From: Candidatus Amulumruptor caecigallinarius
GTDB lineage: Bacteria; Bacteroidota; Bacteroidia; Bacteroidales; Muribaculaceae
Direction of reading: 5' to 3'
NCBI GenBank assembly: GCA_944321825.1
Contig: CALUMU010000004.1
Coordinates: forward strand, 148,233 to 212,232
Length of the DNA: 64,000 nucleotides
Shown: piece after piece, positions 8,301 to 17,913 of the stretch
Layout of the letters: each line of letters opens with the position of its first letter
Position numbering within the stretch: position 1 is the first letter of the stretch
Made by a program: the position numbers and the translations under genes
Notes under the pieces: model-generated
What the model saw: only the letters and a program-made list of their open reading frames with translations
What the model was told of the DNA's origin: nothing
The model's database searches: none

Positions 8301-10544
8301 ATGACGGCAGATGTTGTCAAAAAGGCATTGCAAGCCATTGCATCCGTGGTGGTGGCAGCATCCGCGTCACCATTGGCAGGATGCCGCTTCGAAAAGCCAG
8401 CATCCCCGGCGGCATTGTATGAGTGTGAGAGCTATACGCTGTTTGCTGACAGCATCACCGACGGAATCCATGTAGGCTATGCCCCTGACGATACCACGTT
8501 GATAAGCACATTCCGCACAGCGACTGTGCCCGACACGTTGCATATACCGCAGCCCTCCATGTCGTTGCGTTACAGCAGCGATGCGCGTATGATTGATGCC
8601 GTCCATAACCTGTCTCTATGGGCGTTGGACAGTATTCCAGGCAATTTGTCTACGGCGGATATTTCCTATCTGACCGATCTCGCGCTCTGTTACGTTGCCT
8701 CTGATAAGGCCAAGGAGCTATTAAGGTCCAAGGTGCGTGACGGTAGGGTAGTGCAGGGGCGGAGCTATGGCGGTGGATTCCCTGTTGCTACTGATGCCGT
8801 GGCATGGATAGCGGCAGCGTGGAGCGTCTACGAAGTTACGGGTGATTATCGGTGGTTAGAAGAAATCTACCCGGTGGCTCGTAAGACATTGGAAATCTAT
8901 GAAACCGTTGTTGCCGACGCGTCGACAGGCTTGTTCAGGGGTATGCAGAGCGTGGCCGGGAATGCCATACATCCTTATCCGGCATGGATGACGCCAGTGG
9001 ATATTTCGACCATTGAACCCATTACCGTCAACGCCTTGACTGCCCGCGCTTATGAAGCCGCTTCCATGATGGCTATGGCTCTCGGGCATGACGGCACAGA
9101 GTACATGGCCAAGCGCAACCGCCTTGTCGAAGCAGTCAATACAACCTTGTGGGTGCCTGATGCGAGCATGTACAGCATGTATCTCTATGGAGAGCCGTAT
9201 CCGATTGCGGCCGGAGCTGTCGACAATCTCGGCCAAGGTCTTGCCATGGTCTATAATGTATCTACCCCGGAGATGTCAATAGCTGTGCAGTCGCATACAC
9301 CGGTGCTGCCATTGGGTATCCCTGCCATGTATCCGCAGTTGTCGGACTCTGTGCCGGCAGTAATCGTGCCGGTTACGGAGGCTTATTGGGCCATTGCGGC
9401 ATCACATTCTGGCAATACCGCTCTGTTGCAGCGCATGGTGGGTTCGTTGACGTACCTGTCGGCCATGAATCTCGGCGTTTTCCCATATTATGACGCTTCG
9501 TCTGGCAAATGCCCGTCGGCTGTCAGGAATATGTCGGGCAGGAACCCTCTTGGAGCTGCCGCCAATATCGCCGCCATCTATCGCGGCATGTTGGGGCTGC
9601 GCTTCACTCAGGGAGGTATAGAAATACACCCGAACATTCCGCCTACGGTCGATACCCGCCGCGAAGTGAGGAACTTGCGTTACCGCGACGGTCTGCTTCA
9701 CATCCTCATCAACGGCTACGGTTCGGTAATCAGTTCGTACAAGATGGACGGAGCCGAACAGACAAGCCACACCATCCCGTCGAACATCAAGGGGACGCAC
9801 GTCATCGAGATTACTTTGGGGGGAAATACTCCGAAAGTATGTGAGATTAACGAAGCATCTGTTGCCGCGATGCCGGCGGTGCCGGTAGTTAATACAAGAA
9901 ATGCGCGGCAGATACAGATAAAAAACTTCTCAGTCGGAGATGCTTATGAGGTGTATCTTAACGGTGTGCTTGATGAGCGGATTTTTGTTGATAAATACTA
10001 TATCCACTCTGCTGAGGTCACGCAATTTACATCTGCGGCATTTGTCCCTGTCAGAGGATGGCAATATGCCGGGATGTCGTCACGTCCGATATATTTCTAT
10101 CCACGCGAAAGCATCATGTCAGTGCCTGCCGACTCTTTAGCCTACACTGGCACATCGCTTATCAGCGACAAGAAATTGGCTCGTCAGTTTGTCGAGACTA
10201 CCGAGTCGTATCGTGGGAAGATGAGTTTCAACATCGTTGCGCCCGAGGCCGGAGAGTATCTGATGGAAGCTGTCTACAGCAATGCTCTTGCCGATGGAGA
10301 GGCGCGTTCGGGCTTGTGTGCCATCAGGCTTGTAAGCGTCAACGACTCCATATCAGGGGCATTGGTGATGCCGCCGACTGTCAAAGATGAGTGGACGCTC
10401 ACTTCGCGCAGCAACATGCTGCGCGTGAAGCTCCGTCAGGGTGTCAACCGTGTAAGCGTCATGTACAGGAAGCCGTACACGGTCAACAGCCATGTGACGC
10501 TCAACAATGTGCTTATCAAGACCGTGCGTTTCTACAAGTTATAG
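8301..10544 (+). CDS. Glycoside hydrolase-like lipoprotein, (alpha/alpha)6-barrel type
   Basis: The 747-aa protein has an N-terminal lipoprotein signal (lipobox LAGC, Cys28) and should sit on a membrane. Residues of about 90-450 look like a six-hairpin glycosidase of the MGH1/GH63-like group: DAVAWIAAAWSVYEVTGDYRW, NALTARAYEAASMMA, LGIPAMYPQL and NPLGAAANIAAIYRGMLGL. Residues of about 460-747 form beta-rich, probably carbohydrate-binding domains. Family and substrate are not certain. It starts 22 bp after mltG, so it is likely in that operon although functionally unrelated. Confidence 0.7.
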   Translation: MTADVVKKALQAIASVVVAASASPLAGCRFEKPASPAALYECESYTLFADSITDGIHVGYAPDDTTLISTFRTATVPDTLHIPQPSMSLRYSSDARMIDAVHNLSLWALDSIPGNLSTADISYLTDLALCYVASDKAKELLRSKVRDGRVVQGRSYGGGFPVATDAVAWIAAAWSVYEVTGDYRWLEEIYPVARKTLEIYETVVADASTGLFRGMQSVAGNAIHPYPAWMTPVDISTIEPITVNALTARAYEAASMMAMALGHDGTEYMAKRNRLVEAVNTTLWVPDASMYSMYLYGEPYPIAAGAVDNLGQGLAMVYNVSTPEMSIAVQSHTPVLPLGIPAMYPQLSDSVPAVIVPVTEAYWAIAASHSGNTALLQRMVGSLTYLSAMNLGVFPYYDASSGKCPSAVRNMSGRNPLGAAANIAAIYRGMLGLRFTQGGIEIHPNIPPTVDTRREVRNLRYRDGLLHILINGYGSVISSYKMDGAEQTSHTIPSNIKGTHVIEITLGGNTPKVCEINEASVAAMPAVPVVNTRNARQIQIKNFSVGDAYEVYLNGVLDERIFVDKYYIHSAEVTQFTSAAFVPVRGWQYAGMSSRPIYFYPRESIMSVPADSLAYTGTSLISDKKLARQFVETTESYRGKMSFNIVAPEAGEYLMEAVYSNALADGEARSGLCAIRLVSVNDSISGALVMPPTVKDEWTLTSRSNMLRVKLRQGVNRVSVMYRKPYTVNSHVTLNNVLIKTVRFYKL

Positions 10545-10659
10545 CGGACGCACTAAGCAGATCCATTATTAAGCGGCTTTTTAAGGACTATTTGCAACTT
10601 TTCTATCGTCATCATGCGTCTAATCTGTATAAAACCGTATAAGATTGATGAAAAATCAT

Positions 10660-10667
10660 TAAATTTG
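10660..10667 (+). promoter_or_regulatory. -7 promoter element of the M16 protease gene
   Basis: TAAATTTG matches TAnnTTTG and lies about 68 nt before the ATG at 10736. The rest of 10545-10735 holds no gene or clear hairpin. Confidence 0.5.
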
Positions 10668-10735
10668 GGAGTTACTTATATCTTCTCGTTTACGTAAATT
10701 CCAGTCAATACATACACACAAATTTACCAATCACA

Positions 10736-13573
10736 ATGAAAAAATCCATTTTCAGCATCATGCTATGGGCTTTGGCAGCTTTTATAGCTCCTGTGATCTC
10801 CATGGCACAGATGCCACAGCCGCAACCTCTGCCCATGGACTCTGCCGTCAGAGTGGGGCAGCTCCCCAACGGTCTGACTTATTTCATCCGTCATAATGCT
10901 TATCCTAAAGGTCAGGCCGATTTCTTCATCGCGCAGAAAGTCGGTTCGATTCTCGAAGAGGACAACCAGCGGGGTCTTGCGCACTTTCTGGAACACATGG
11001 CGTTTAACGGCACGAAACAGTTTCCCGGTCATCAGCTGCGTGACTGGCTGGCATCGAAAGGTGTCATGTTTGGCCGTGACCTGAATGCTTACACAGGTTT
11101 CGATGAGACGGTCTACAACATCTCGTCTGTTCCAGTCGAAGGCAAAAGCAATGTGGTCGACTCGTGTCTGATGATATTGCACGACTGGTCATGCGACCTG
11201 ACCCTCGCCGACAAGGACATCGACGAAGAGCGCGGTGTGATAGAGCAGGAATGGCGCCGCTCTAACGTCGGCATCATGCGTGCGTATGAACAGATGCTTC
11301 CCAAGCTGTTTCCTGACAGCAGCCGTTATGGTCGTCGTCTGCCCATAGGTACGATGGATGTAGTGCTGAATTTCAAGCCCGACGAACTGCGTGACTACTA
11401 TGACCGGTGGTATCGCCCTGACCAGCAGGGTATCATAGTAGTGGGCGATATCGACCCAGACGTAATCGAGGCTAAAATCAAGGAGATTTTCACCCCGGTA
11501 ACCATGCCTGCCGATGCGCCTGAACGACGCTATTTCACTGTCCCCGACTTCAAGGGCAGCAAGGTGGCGATTGGCACGGATCCCGAGATTCCGATGTCTA
11601 TCGTGAGCTTTAATTTTGCCTATGATCCACTGCCAAGGGAATTGCGTAACACCATGGCCGGTTTCGTTGTGGACTATATGGACACTATGATAGCTGGTAT
11701 GCTCAATCAGCGTTTGGAGGACATTTCGTCAAAGAGCGATGCGCCTTTCGCCTCGGCATATGTCAACATCGGGGAGATGCTGAGCTTTGTTAAGACTAAG
11801 CATGCTTTTTCGGCCGAAGGCGTAGCCAAGGACGGCGACATCAAGCCTGTGCTTGAGTCGGTCTACCGTGAAGTGCTGCGTGCCATGCGTGGCGGCTTCA
11901 CCCAGACCGAGCTTGACCGTGTCAAGGCCGAGTATATTTCCAAGTTGGAAAAAGCATATAACAACCGCAATACTCATCCCTCTACACAGTATGCCCGGGC
12001 ATATGTGCGTACTTTCGTCGACAACGAGTCGGCTCTCAGCCTCAAAGACCAGCTCGACATGACCAATATGATAGCCGGCATGGTGAATGTCGATGCCATC
12101 AACCAGTATTTCAAGGAACTCGTCACACCTGACAACCGCTACATAGAGGTGTTCCTTCCTGAAAAAGAAGGAGTAGTGGTACCTACCGAGGCCGAACTCG
12201 GCGAAATCATGGCCAAGGTTGAGGCTGAAGATATAGAGCCTTACAAGGAAGAGCTGCGTCAGGATCCGCTTATCCCCGGTGAAATCGCTTCTGGCTCTGT
12301 AGTTTCCGTCAAGCCTATGGAGAAATGGGATGCTGAGGAATGGACTCTGAGCAATGGGGCCAAAGTGGTAGTGAAGCCCACCAAGCTCAAGGATGACGAA
12401 ATCCTCTTCGGTGCATGGGGTGCTGGCGGCAGCGCTGATTACAAAGACCTGTCGGACGAAACGGCTCAGATTATGGGTGACTATTTGACCAATCTCTCTG
12501 CTGGCACCTATTCTGCTCAGGATCTTCGCAAGTACACCGCCGGCAAGAATTTCAGCGTGCATATCGGCTGTGATGACTACCAGCGTTATGTGTCGGGAAC
12601 TACCACGGTCAAGGATCTACCGTCGATGCTTGAGGTGTTCTATGCTACGTTTACATCGCCTAACCTCGATGCCGAGGAGTTTGCGGCAATGACCAATCAG
12701 TTAGTGACATACCTGACCCATGCTTCGTCAAACCCGCAGATGGTGATGACGCAGGACATGCTCAAATCGATGTTCGCCTCGCCTCGCAAGCAGTACCCGA
12801 CTGTCGAAGCAGTGAAGAAAGCTGACCGTGAGCAGATTATCGATATGATTAAGGCTATGACATCCAATGCTGCCGAGCTGACATATTATTTCGTCGGTAA
12901 CATCGACAAGGACACCCTGAAGCCGCTTGTTGAGAAATACATCGCTTCTCTGCCCGGTAAAGCCGTCGAAAAGAAGAATCTGAATTATGACCCCGCTTTC
13001 GGCATCAAGGCCGGCAAGAACGTAGACAAGTACACCATGAAGATGGAGACCCCTCAGATTTATGGGCGTATTGTGGTGTCGGGCAATGAGAAGCTCGACC
13101 TCCGTAGCGATATCCTTTCGACCATACTCGAGCAGGTTCTTACCGAGCGTCTCTTAAATAAGATTCGCGAAGAGATGGGTGCTGTCTACTCCATCAGTGC
13201 CCGAGTGAGGATTTCTCGTTTTGCCAAACCCAATACAACCATTGTCATTCCGCTGTTGCTCAAGCCCGAGAAGGCTGACGAGGCCATAGTGGAGGTCAAC
13301 AAGATACTTGACTCTGTTACTGAGGAAATCAAGCCGGAAGAACTGGCCAAGGCCAAAGAGACGTTGGTCAAGGACTATAGGGAAAGCTTCGAGCGCAACT
13401 CTACTTGGCTGACAGCAATGTCTGTAGAGCATACTGACGGTGCTGACATCGTACATGGCGCAGTAGAGGCTACTGAAGCTGTTACAGCCGAGGATGTCAT
13501 CGGATTTGCCAAGAGCCTTATCTCCCAAGGCAACCATATGACTGTGCTCCTCGAACCTGAGAAAGCAGAGTAA
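10736..13573 (+). CDS. M16 family zinc metallopeptidase (insulinase/PqqL-like)
   Basis: This 945-aa secreted protease has a signal peptide (MKKSIFSIML to about residue 25). The inverted zinc motif HxxEH appears as HFLEH (His83, Glu86, His87). The third ligand glutamate is expected in the downstream block DEERGVIEQEWRR. Two tandem M16 halves follow (second from about residue 530, EEWTLSNGAKVVVKPTKLKD), with the active site only in the first, as in PqqL. The likely role is degradation of peptides in the periplasm or at the outer membrane. It is transcribed alone from the promoter at 10660. Confidence 0.92.
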   Translation: MKKSIFSIMLWALAAFIAPVISMAQMPQPQPLPMDSAVRVGQLPNGLTYFIRHNAYPKGQADFFIAQKVGSILEEDNQRGLAHFLEHMAFNGTKQFPGHQLRDWLASKGVMFGRDLNAYTGFDETVYNISSVPVEGKSNVVDSCLMILHDWSCDLTLADKDIDEERGVIEQEWRRSNVGIMRAYEQMLPKLFPDSSRYGRRLPIGTMDVVLNFKPDELRDYYDRWYRPDQQGIIVVGDIDPDVIEAKIKEIFTPVTMPADAPERRYFTVPDFKGSKVAIGTDPEIPMSIVSFNFAYDPLPRELRNTMAGFVVDYMDTMIAGMLNQRLEDISSKSDAPFASAYVNIGEMLSFVKTKHAFSAEGVAKDGDIKPVLESVYREVLRAMRGGFTQTELDRVKAEYISKLEKAYNNRNTHPSTQYARAYVRTFVDNESALSLKDQLDMTNMIAGMVNVDAINQYFKELVTPDNRYIEVFLPEKEGVVVPTEAELGEIMAKVEAEDIEPYKEELRQDPLIPGEIASGSVVSVKPMEKWDAEEWTLSNGAKVVVKPTKLKDDEILFGAWGAGGSADYKDLSDETAQIMGDYLTNLSAGTYSAQDLRKYTAGKNFSVHIGCDDYQRYVSGTTTVKDLPSMLEVFYATFTSPNLDAEEFAAMTNQLVTYLTHASSNPQMVMTQDMLKSMFASPRKQYPTVEAVKKADREQIIDMIKAMTSNAAELTYYFVGNIDKDTLKPLVEKYIASLPGKAVEKKNLNYDPAFGIKAGKNVDKYTMKMETPQIYGRIVVSGNEKLDLRSDILSTILEQVLTERLLNKIREEMGAVYSISARVRISRFAKPNTTIVIPLLLKPEKADEAIVEVNKILDSVTEEIKPEELAKAKETLVKDYRESFERNSTWLTAMSVEHTDGADIVHGAVEATEAVTAEDVIGFAKSLISQGNHMTVLLEPEKAE

Positions 13574-13674
13574 GAAGCCGTTTCACAATTATACACTATA
13601 CATGTAGCTGTCCACAGCGTTTAAATGACAATGACTGGTCGGGTTGTTTGCAGTCCCGGCCTCCCCGCAAACCA

Positions 13675-13713
13675 CCATAGGCTGCACGGCGACTATTGCC
13701 GCGCAGCCTATGG
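13675..13713 (+). terminator. Hairpin terminator after the M16 protease gene
   Basis: CCATAGGCTGC (13675-13685) pairs perfectly with GCAGCCTATGG (13703-13713); the loop contains an extra GGC/GCC pair. No long T-run follows, so termination is likely but not certain. Confidence 0.55.
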
Positions 13714-13780
13714 TATTATATGGAGAGCTGATTCTTAAATAAGTTGTCCACATAGTGTGTTGAGATTATGGCGGAAAAGT

Positions 13781-13811
13781 TTTGCGGAACGGAAAATTAT
13801 GGCTAAATTTG
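13781..13811 (+). promoter_or_regulatory. rpsU promoter with full Bacteroidetes consensus
   Basis: TTTG at 13781-13784 is followed after exactly 19 bp by TAAATTTG at 13804-13811. This is the textbook TTTG-N19-TAnnTTTG housekeeping promoter. The leader to the rpsU ATG is about 95 nt. Confidence 0.75.
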
Positions 13812-13908
13812 TCGCGCTTTAAATGGCGTTTCCAACAAGCCGCTGTAAGCATTTCTGATAGATAAACAATCACACAACACTACAAAAATCCAATAAGTTA
13901 ACAGCACA

Positions 13909-14100
13909 ATGATTATCGTACAAGTAAAAGAAGGCGAGAACATCGAACGCGCTCTGAAGAAATTCAAGCGTAAATTTGAAAAGACTGGCATCGTTAAAGA
14001 GCTCCGTAGCCGCCAAGCCTTCGAGAAGCCCTCTGTAACCAACCGCAAGAAGATGATGAAAGCGGTCTACGTGCAGAAGCTTCGCTCTGTAGAGGAGTAA
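13909..14100 (+). CDS. rpsU: 30S ribosomal protein S21
   Basis: The 63-aa product is a full-length bS21: MIIVQVKEGENIERALKKFK, then KRKFEKTGIVKELRSRQAFE and a Lys-rich tail. bS21 binds the 30S platform near the anti-Shine-Dalgarno end of 16S rRNA. In Bacteroidia that region is thought to be sequestered, with S21 among the proteins involved. The gene is monocistronic behind a strong consensus promoter. Confidence 0.97.
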   Translation: MIIVQVKEGENIERALKKFKRKFEKTGIVKELRSRQAFEKPSVTNRKKMMKAVYVQKLRSVEE

Positions 14101-14801
14101 TATCCGGCTTTTATTTGTAAAAATAAGCTCATATCCGGCATCAGGCTGTGAGGATTCCTAGAAATCCCCTACAGTCTGGTGGCGGTTTTATGTATATACG
14201 TATCATTTGTGTATATGTTGTAGCTGTAAGGGTGTATATGTGGCCGGCGGCGCACTCCGTGGTCGTTGGCTATCGTGTAACCGATTCGGCCACCAGCGAA
14301 TGTCTGCATGGCAGGTAGGGATGCACCAGGGTGCCTCCGCCTGTTTGGCGTGTGTTGTCGTGGGGAATCGCGGTCGCCATGGATGGCGACACTACGTTAT
14401 ATGATGGCTCATTGTGTGTTGTGGTTGGTATTGATGTAAGCCGTGGGGAGTGGGGATGTGACCTGACGTAGGGTCGCCACCTGTGGCGACCGATGCTCAG
14501 AATGGCTGTTTTTGGGCAGATGAACATCGCGTAGCGATGCAATACAATAGACGTGAGTGAAACCCACGGAAAAAGATTCCCACAAAAATAAATACGACCG
14601 ATTTATCGGTCGCACTTTTCTGCATATCGGTCATGCTAACGATAGCTATCGTAGAATACAATCGCTTTCTGATGTCCGACCGATAAATCAGATTGTTGTT
14701 TTAACTGGCCTATATACCATGGGCTTACGCCGCCCGGCTATTATCTTGTCATCGCTAACGCGATGCATCCGTCCATGTGGCGTTTGCGGTCACGTGCGCA
14801 C
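14101..14801. repeat. Gene-free 700-bp region with six short palindromes
   Basis: No convincing gene is seen here. Six short inverted repeats are scattered through it: 14373-14390 (GTCGCCAT arms), 14472-14491 (GGTCGCCAC arms), 14525-14539 (CATCGC arms), 14595-14612 (CGACCGAT arms), 14639-14652 (ACGATAGCTATCGT) and 14750-14765 (CATCGC arms). The first two are variants of one motif, as are the third and sixth. They look like decayed copies of a dispersed intergenic repeat. ATATCCGGC is also repeated at 14101 and 14131 just after rpsU. Confidence 0.5.
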
Positions 14802-14839
14802 AAAAAAAGCGGGTCTGATTGGTTAGCAATCGGACCCGC
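14802..14839 (-). terminator. Intrinsic terminator of the OmpA-like lipoprotein gene
   Basis: On the minus strand GCGGGTCCGATT pairs with AATCAGACCCGC and is followed directly by seven T. It lies 27 bp past the stop codon at 14867. Confidence 0.8.
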
Positions 14840-14866
14840 ATATAGCGATATATGGATGATTCTCTA

Positions 14867-15703
14867 TTAATCCTGCTCCGGTGCCTGGTCTATGAGGTCG
14901 AGGAACTGGTCGAGTTTGGGCGTGATGATGATTTCGGTGCGGCGGTTGCGCTGACGGCCGAGGTCGGAGGTGTTGTCGGCTATGGGGTTGTATTCGCCGC
15001 GTCCGCCGGCGGTCAGGCGTGAAGGATTGACGCCAAACTTGTCCTGAAGCACCTGTACGACCGAACTTGCGCGCAGAGCCGAGAGGTCCCAGTTGTTGCG
15101 GATATTGGTGCGCGAGATGGGCACATTGTCGGTGTTGCCCTCCACGAGCACGTCATAGTCCTTGTAGTCCTTGATGATTTTGGCAATCTTCGACAGCGTA
15201 TCCATGGCGCGGTCGCTGATTTCGTATGACCCTGTATTGAAGAGCATATTGTCGGCCAACGAGATGTACACTACCCCTTTGAGTACCTTGATGTCGACAT
15301 CGCGCAGCTCGTCGTTGCTCAGCGAGCGTGTCAGCTTGTTGGTCAGGGCTATGTTGAGCGAATCCGATTTGGATTTGGCAGAAATAAGCTCTTTGATGTA
15401 TTTGTTCGAGGCGTTGATTTCGTCGACGAGTTTCGCGATATTGGCGCTTCCCATCTGGCTGTTGAGCAGACTCTGGTTGAGAGTCGCTTTCATGTCCTCA
15501 AGCTGGCGTTCAAGCGATGCGTTTTGCGACTTCAAATCCTTGATGAGGTACTCCATGCTCTTGGTCTGGCTGTTGCACTCGAGCAGGCCGTCGCGAGTCG
15601 CCTGGTATTCGGTCTGCAGGGCATTGTATTTTTTATTGGTGACACAGCTTGTGGCGAGTGTCATGGCGGCAACGGCAGCCGCCAGCATAATCTTACGTGT
15701 CAT
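14867..15703 (-). CDS. OmpA-family peptidoglycan-associated lipoprotein
   Basis: The 278-aa protein begins MTRKIMLAA with lipobox LATSC (Cys20), followed by a long coiled coil (about residues 30-130) and a C-terminal OmpA domain (about 150-265). The domain shows VEGNTDNVPI, NWDLSALRASSVV, GRGEYNPIADN and GRQRNRRTEIII, including the Asp and Arg that bind diaminopimelate in the wall. It likely anchors the outer membrane to peptidoglycan. An upstream ATG at 15832 would add 43 residues but lies before the -7 element at 15751-15758, so the start is 15703. Confidence 0.92.
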   Translation of the reverse strand: MTRKIMLAAAVAAMTLATSCVTNKKYNALQTEYQATRDGLLECNSQTKSMEYLIKDLKSQNASLERQLEDMKATLNQSLLNSQMGSANIAKLVDEINASNKYIKELISAKSKSDSLNIALTNKLTRSLSNDELRDVDIKVLKGVVYISLADNMLFNTGSYEISDRAMDTLSKIAKIIKDYKDYDVLVEGNTDNVPISRTNIRNNWDLSALRASSVVQVLQDKFGVNPSRLTAGGRGEYNPIADNTSDLGRQRNRRTEIIITPKLDQFLDLIDQAPEQD

Positions 15704-15750
15704 TGTGTGTGTTAGTTCGTGTTTAAATGAAACATTGGATATAACATCAA

Positions 15751-15758
15751 CAAAGATA
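15751..15758 (-). promoter_or_regulatory. -7 promoter element of the OmpA-like gene
   Basis: The minus strand reads TATCTTTG, matching TAnnTTTG. It lies 47 nt before the ATG at 15703 and downstream of the longer alternative start, which it rules out. Confidence 0.6.
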
Positions 15759-15821
15759 CAGATAAAAATGTTCATGCTGTGTGCCATTACTATAAAATTA
15801 ACGTTTTTCAGACAATAATCG

Positions 15822-15829
15822 TAACTTTG
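15822..15829 (+). promoter_or_regulatory. -7 promoter element of the TonB receptor-DUF4249 operon
   Basis: TAACTTTG matches TAnnTTTG, with a T-rich stretch about 14-18 bp upstream. The leader to the ATG at 15850 is about 17 nt. Confidence 0.6.
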
Positions 15830-15849
15830 CACACATTAGGTTATGAAAG

Positions 15850-17907
15850 ATGGTTTGTAGGTTGTTACTTGTAATCATGATGCTGTCGGGAGCTGTCGCT
15901 TTATGTCGGGCGCAGAGTGACAGCATCCAGGCCCGAAAGCTTCAGGAGGTCGTAGTGACAGGGCAGTCGGCCCGCCAGCGTGTGGCTGACGGGATGCTTG
16001 GTAGCGAGCAGCTGGAATTGACTAAGCTCGCTGTTACACCCCAGCTTTTCGGTGAAACCGACATCATAAAGTCAATAGCATTGCTTCCGGGTGTACACGG
16101 CGAAGCCGACGGAGCAGGTGGATTTGAAGTCAGAGGCGGTAACGCTTATCAGAATCTGATTACGGTCGATGGTGCGACCCTCTATAATCCGTCGCATATG
16201 ATGGGTATCTTCTCGACTTTCAATGACGATGCTATGAGCCGTGCAACGCTCCATAAAGGACCGATTCCTGCACATTTCGGTGGCGCGACATCGGCGGTGC
16301 TCGAGACCTCGATGAAATCAGGCGATATGGAGGACTATCATTTTTCGGGCACTGTGGGCATTCTTAATGCAAAAATCGCGGCCGAGGGACCGATAGTGAA
16401 GGATAAGCTGTCATTTGCCGTGGCTGCGCGCAGGTCGTATGTTGACTTGTTTCTCAAGATGATCCCCCAATATAAAAGCACTGTGATGAATTTTTTCGAT
16501 GTAAACGCCAAGCTGCGGTATAAAATAGACCATCGAAACATGCTCGATGTGTCGTTTTTCGCATCGCGTGACAATCTGGCAGTAAGCGACCTTATGGCGA
16601 TGCACTGGGGCAATGTGGCTGCGAGTGCTAATTGGAATATGCGAGCCGGTGACCGGTGGCGCTTCGTGACCACAGGCTCTTTCACCAATTACACCACGGA
16701 TATGGCCATGGATATAATGGATGCCAGTCAGGAGATGACGGAGTATATACGCTCCGTATCGCTTAATGAACGTATCATATATGAGATTACGGACGAACAT
16801 AATGTAGAGGTGGGGCTTAGGTCTGAACTGCTCAGGGTGAAATCAGGAGAGATGGCTGTCAGTGCCTCCCGGCAGAAAGAGATACGCTCGGGATGGCAAA
16901 ATGCCTTGTGGACAGGATATGACGGGACGTTGAGCGACAGGGTTTCAGTGGCGTTGGGAGCGAGACTGTCGGTATTCAGTGCCATGTCGGGTGACGGTTT
17001 CCATGAGTTTGAGGCTCTGCATGAAGATACGCCTGATTTTTCTGCGAAAACGTATGTGGATTTCGAACCACGAGGCAGCATCAAATATACTATCGACCAA
17101 AGACACAATATCAAGGCCGGCGCGTCGCTTTCCACTCAGAATATTCACGGCATACGGGCGGCATCGACCACATTCCCGTTTGACAGGTATGCACTGACAT
17201 CCGCATGGGTAAAACCCGAACGGACTGCGCAGTATTCGTTGGGATATGCGGGTATGACTGCCGGAGGCGGTTGGGACTGGTCGGCTGAATGTTACTACAA
17301 GGCGATGCGTAATGTATATGATTACCGCGATGGGATGATGATGTTCTCGCGTATAGGTCTTGAGAGCCTGATTATGGGAGGAAAGGGTCGGAGCTACGGC
17401 ATGGAGATGATGCTGCGCAAGAATACCGGCAAACTCAATGGCTGGATTTCTTACACCCTGTCAAAGGCCGAGACCCGTATCGATGGCATCAACGGCGGCA
17501 AATGGTATGATGCCTCTAACGACCGCAGGCATGACGTGGCGGTCGTGGCGATTTATGACATAAATGATGCGTGGAAATTTTCAGCATCGTGGACCTATTC
17601 GTCAGGCAGACCGTTGACAGCCCCGGATGCAAAATACGAGATAAGCGGCACAACATGTTATTACTATTCGCAGCGCAACGGTTACCAGACACCCTCATCG
17701 CACCGTCTGGACCTCTCTGCCACATATACCAGAATAGGAAGACGGTGCACGTCTATATGGTCGTTCGGCTTGTATAATGTTTATGCCCATTATAGTCCGT
17801 TCGTAATATATTTTGAGGACGATGCCACGAAACCTTCGGGTACACGAGCCGTGCAGCAGTCGCTGTTCGGGTTAGTACCTTCGGTATCATATACGATAAA
17901 ATTCTGA
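15850..17907 (+). CDS. TonB-dependent outer-membrane receptor
   Basis: The 685-aa protein has a signal peptide ending near CRAQ. The TonB-box-like LQEVVVTGQ region is at about residues 30-38. A plug domain (FGETDIIKSIALLPGV, GGFEVRGGNAYQNLITVDG) leads into a 22-strand barrel ending in a C-terminal Phe (SVSYTIKF). It lacks the N-terminal carboxypeptidase-like domain of SusC proteins. The substrate is unknown. The DUF4249 lipoprotein starts 6 bp downstream, a pairing common in Bacteroidetes, and probably works with it at the cell surface. Confidence 0.9.
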   Translation: MVCRLLLVIMMLSGAVALCRAQSDSIQARKLQEVVVTGQSARQRVADGMLGSEQLELTKLAVTPQLFGETDIIKSIALLPGVHGEADGAGGFEVRGGNAYQNLITVDGATLYNPSHMMGIFSTFNDDAMSRATLHKGPIPAHFGGATSAVLETSMKSGDMEDYHFSGTVGILNAKIAAEGPIVKDKLSFAVAARRSYVDLFLKMIPQYKSTVMNFFDVNAKLRYKIDHRNMLDVSFFASRDNLAVSDLMAMHWGNVAASANWNMRAGDRWRFVTTGSFTNYTTDMAMDIMDASQEMTEYIRSVSLNERIIYEITDEHNVEVGLRSELLRVKSGEMAVSASRQKEIRSGWQNALWTGYDGTLSDRVSVALGARLSVFSAMSGDGFHEFEALHEDTPDFSAKTYVDFEPRGSIKYTIDQRHNIKAGASLSTQNIHGIRAASTTFPFDRYALTSAWVKPERTAQYSLGYAGMTAGGGWDWSAECYYKAMRNVYDYRDGMMMFSRIGLESLIMGGKGRSYGMEMMLRKNTGKLNGWISYTLSKAETRIDGINGGKWYDASNDRRHDVAVVAIYDINDAWKFSASWTYSSGRPLTAPDAKYEISGTTCYYYSQRNGYQTPSSHRLDLSATYTRIGRRCTSIWSFGLYNVYAHYSPFVIYFEDDATKPSGTRAVQQSLFGLVPSVSYTIKF

Positions 17908-17913
17908 CAGACC

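Noticed and set aside
14557..14826. Open frame of 89 codons between rpsU and the OmpA-like gene
   Set aside because: It runs through several palindromes and into the terminator of the opposite gene, has no promoter, and shows no protein-like pattern.
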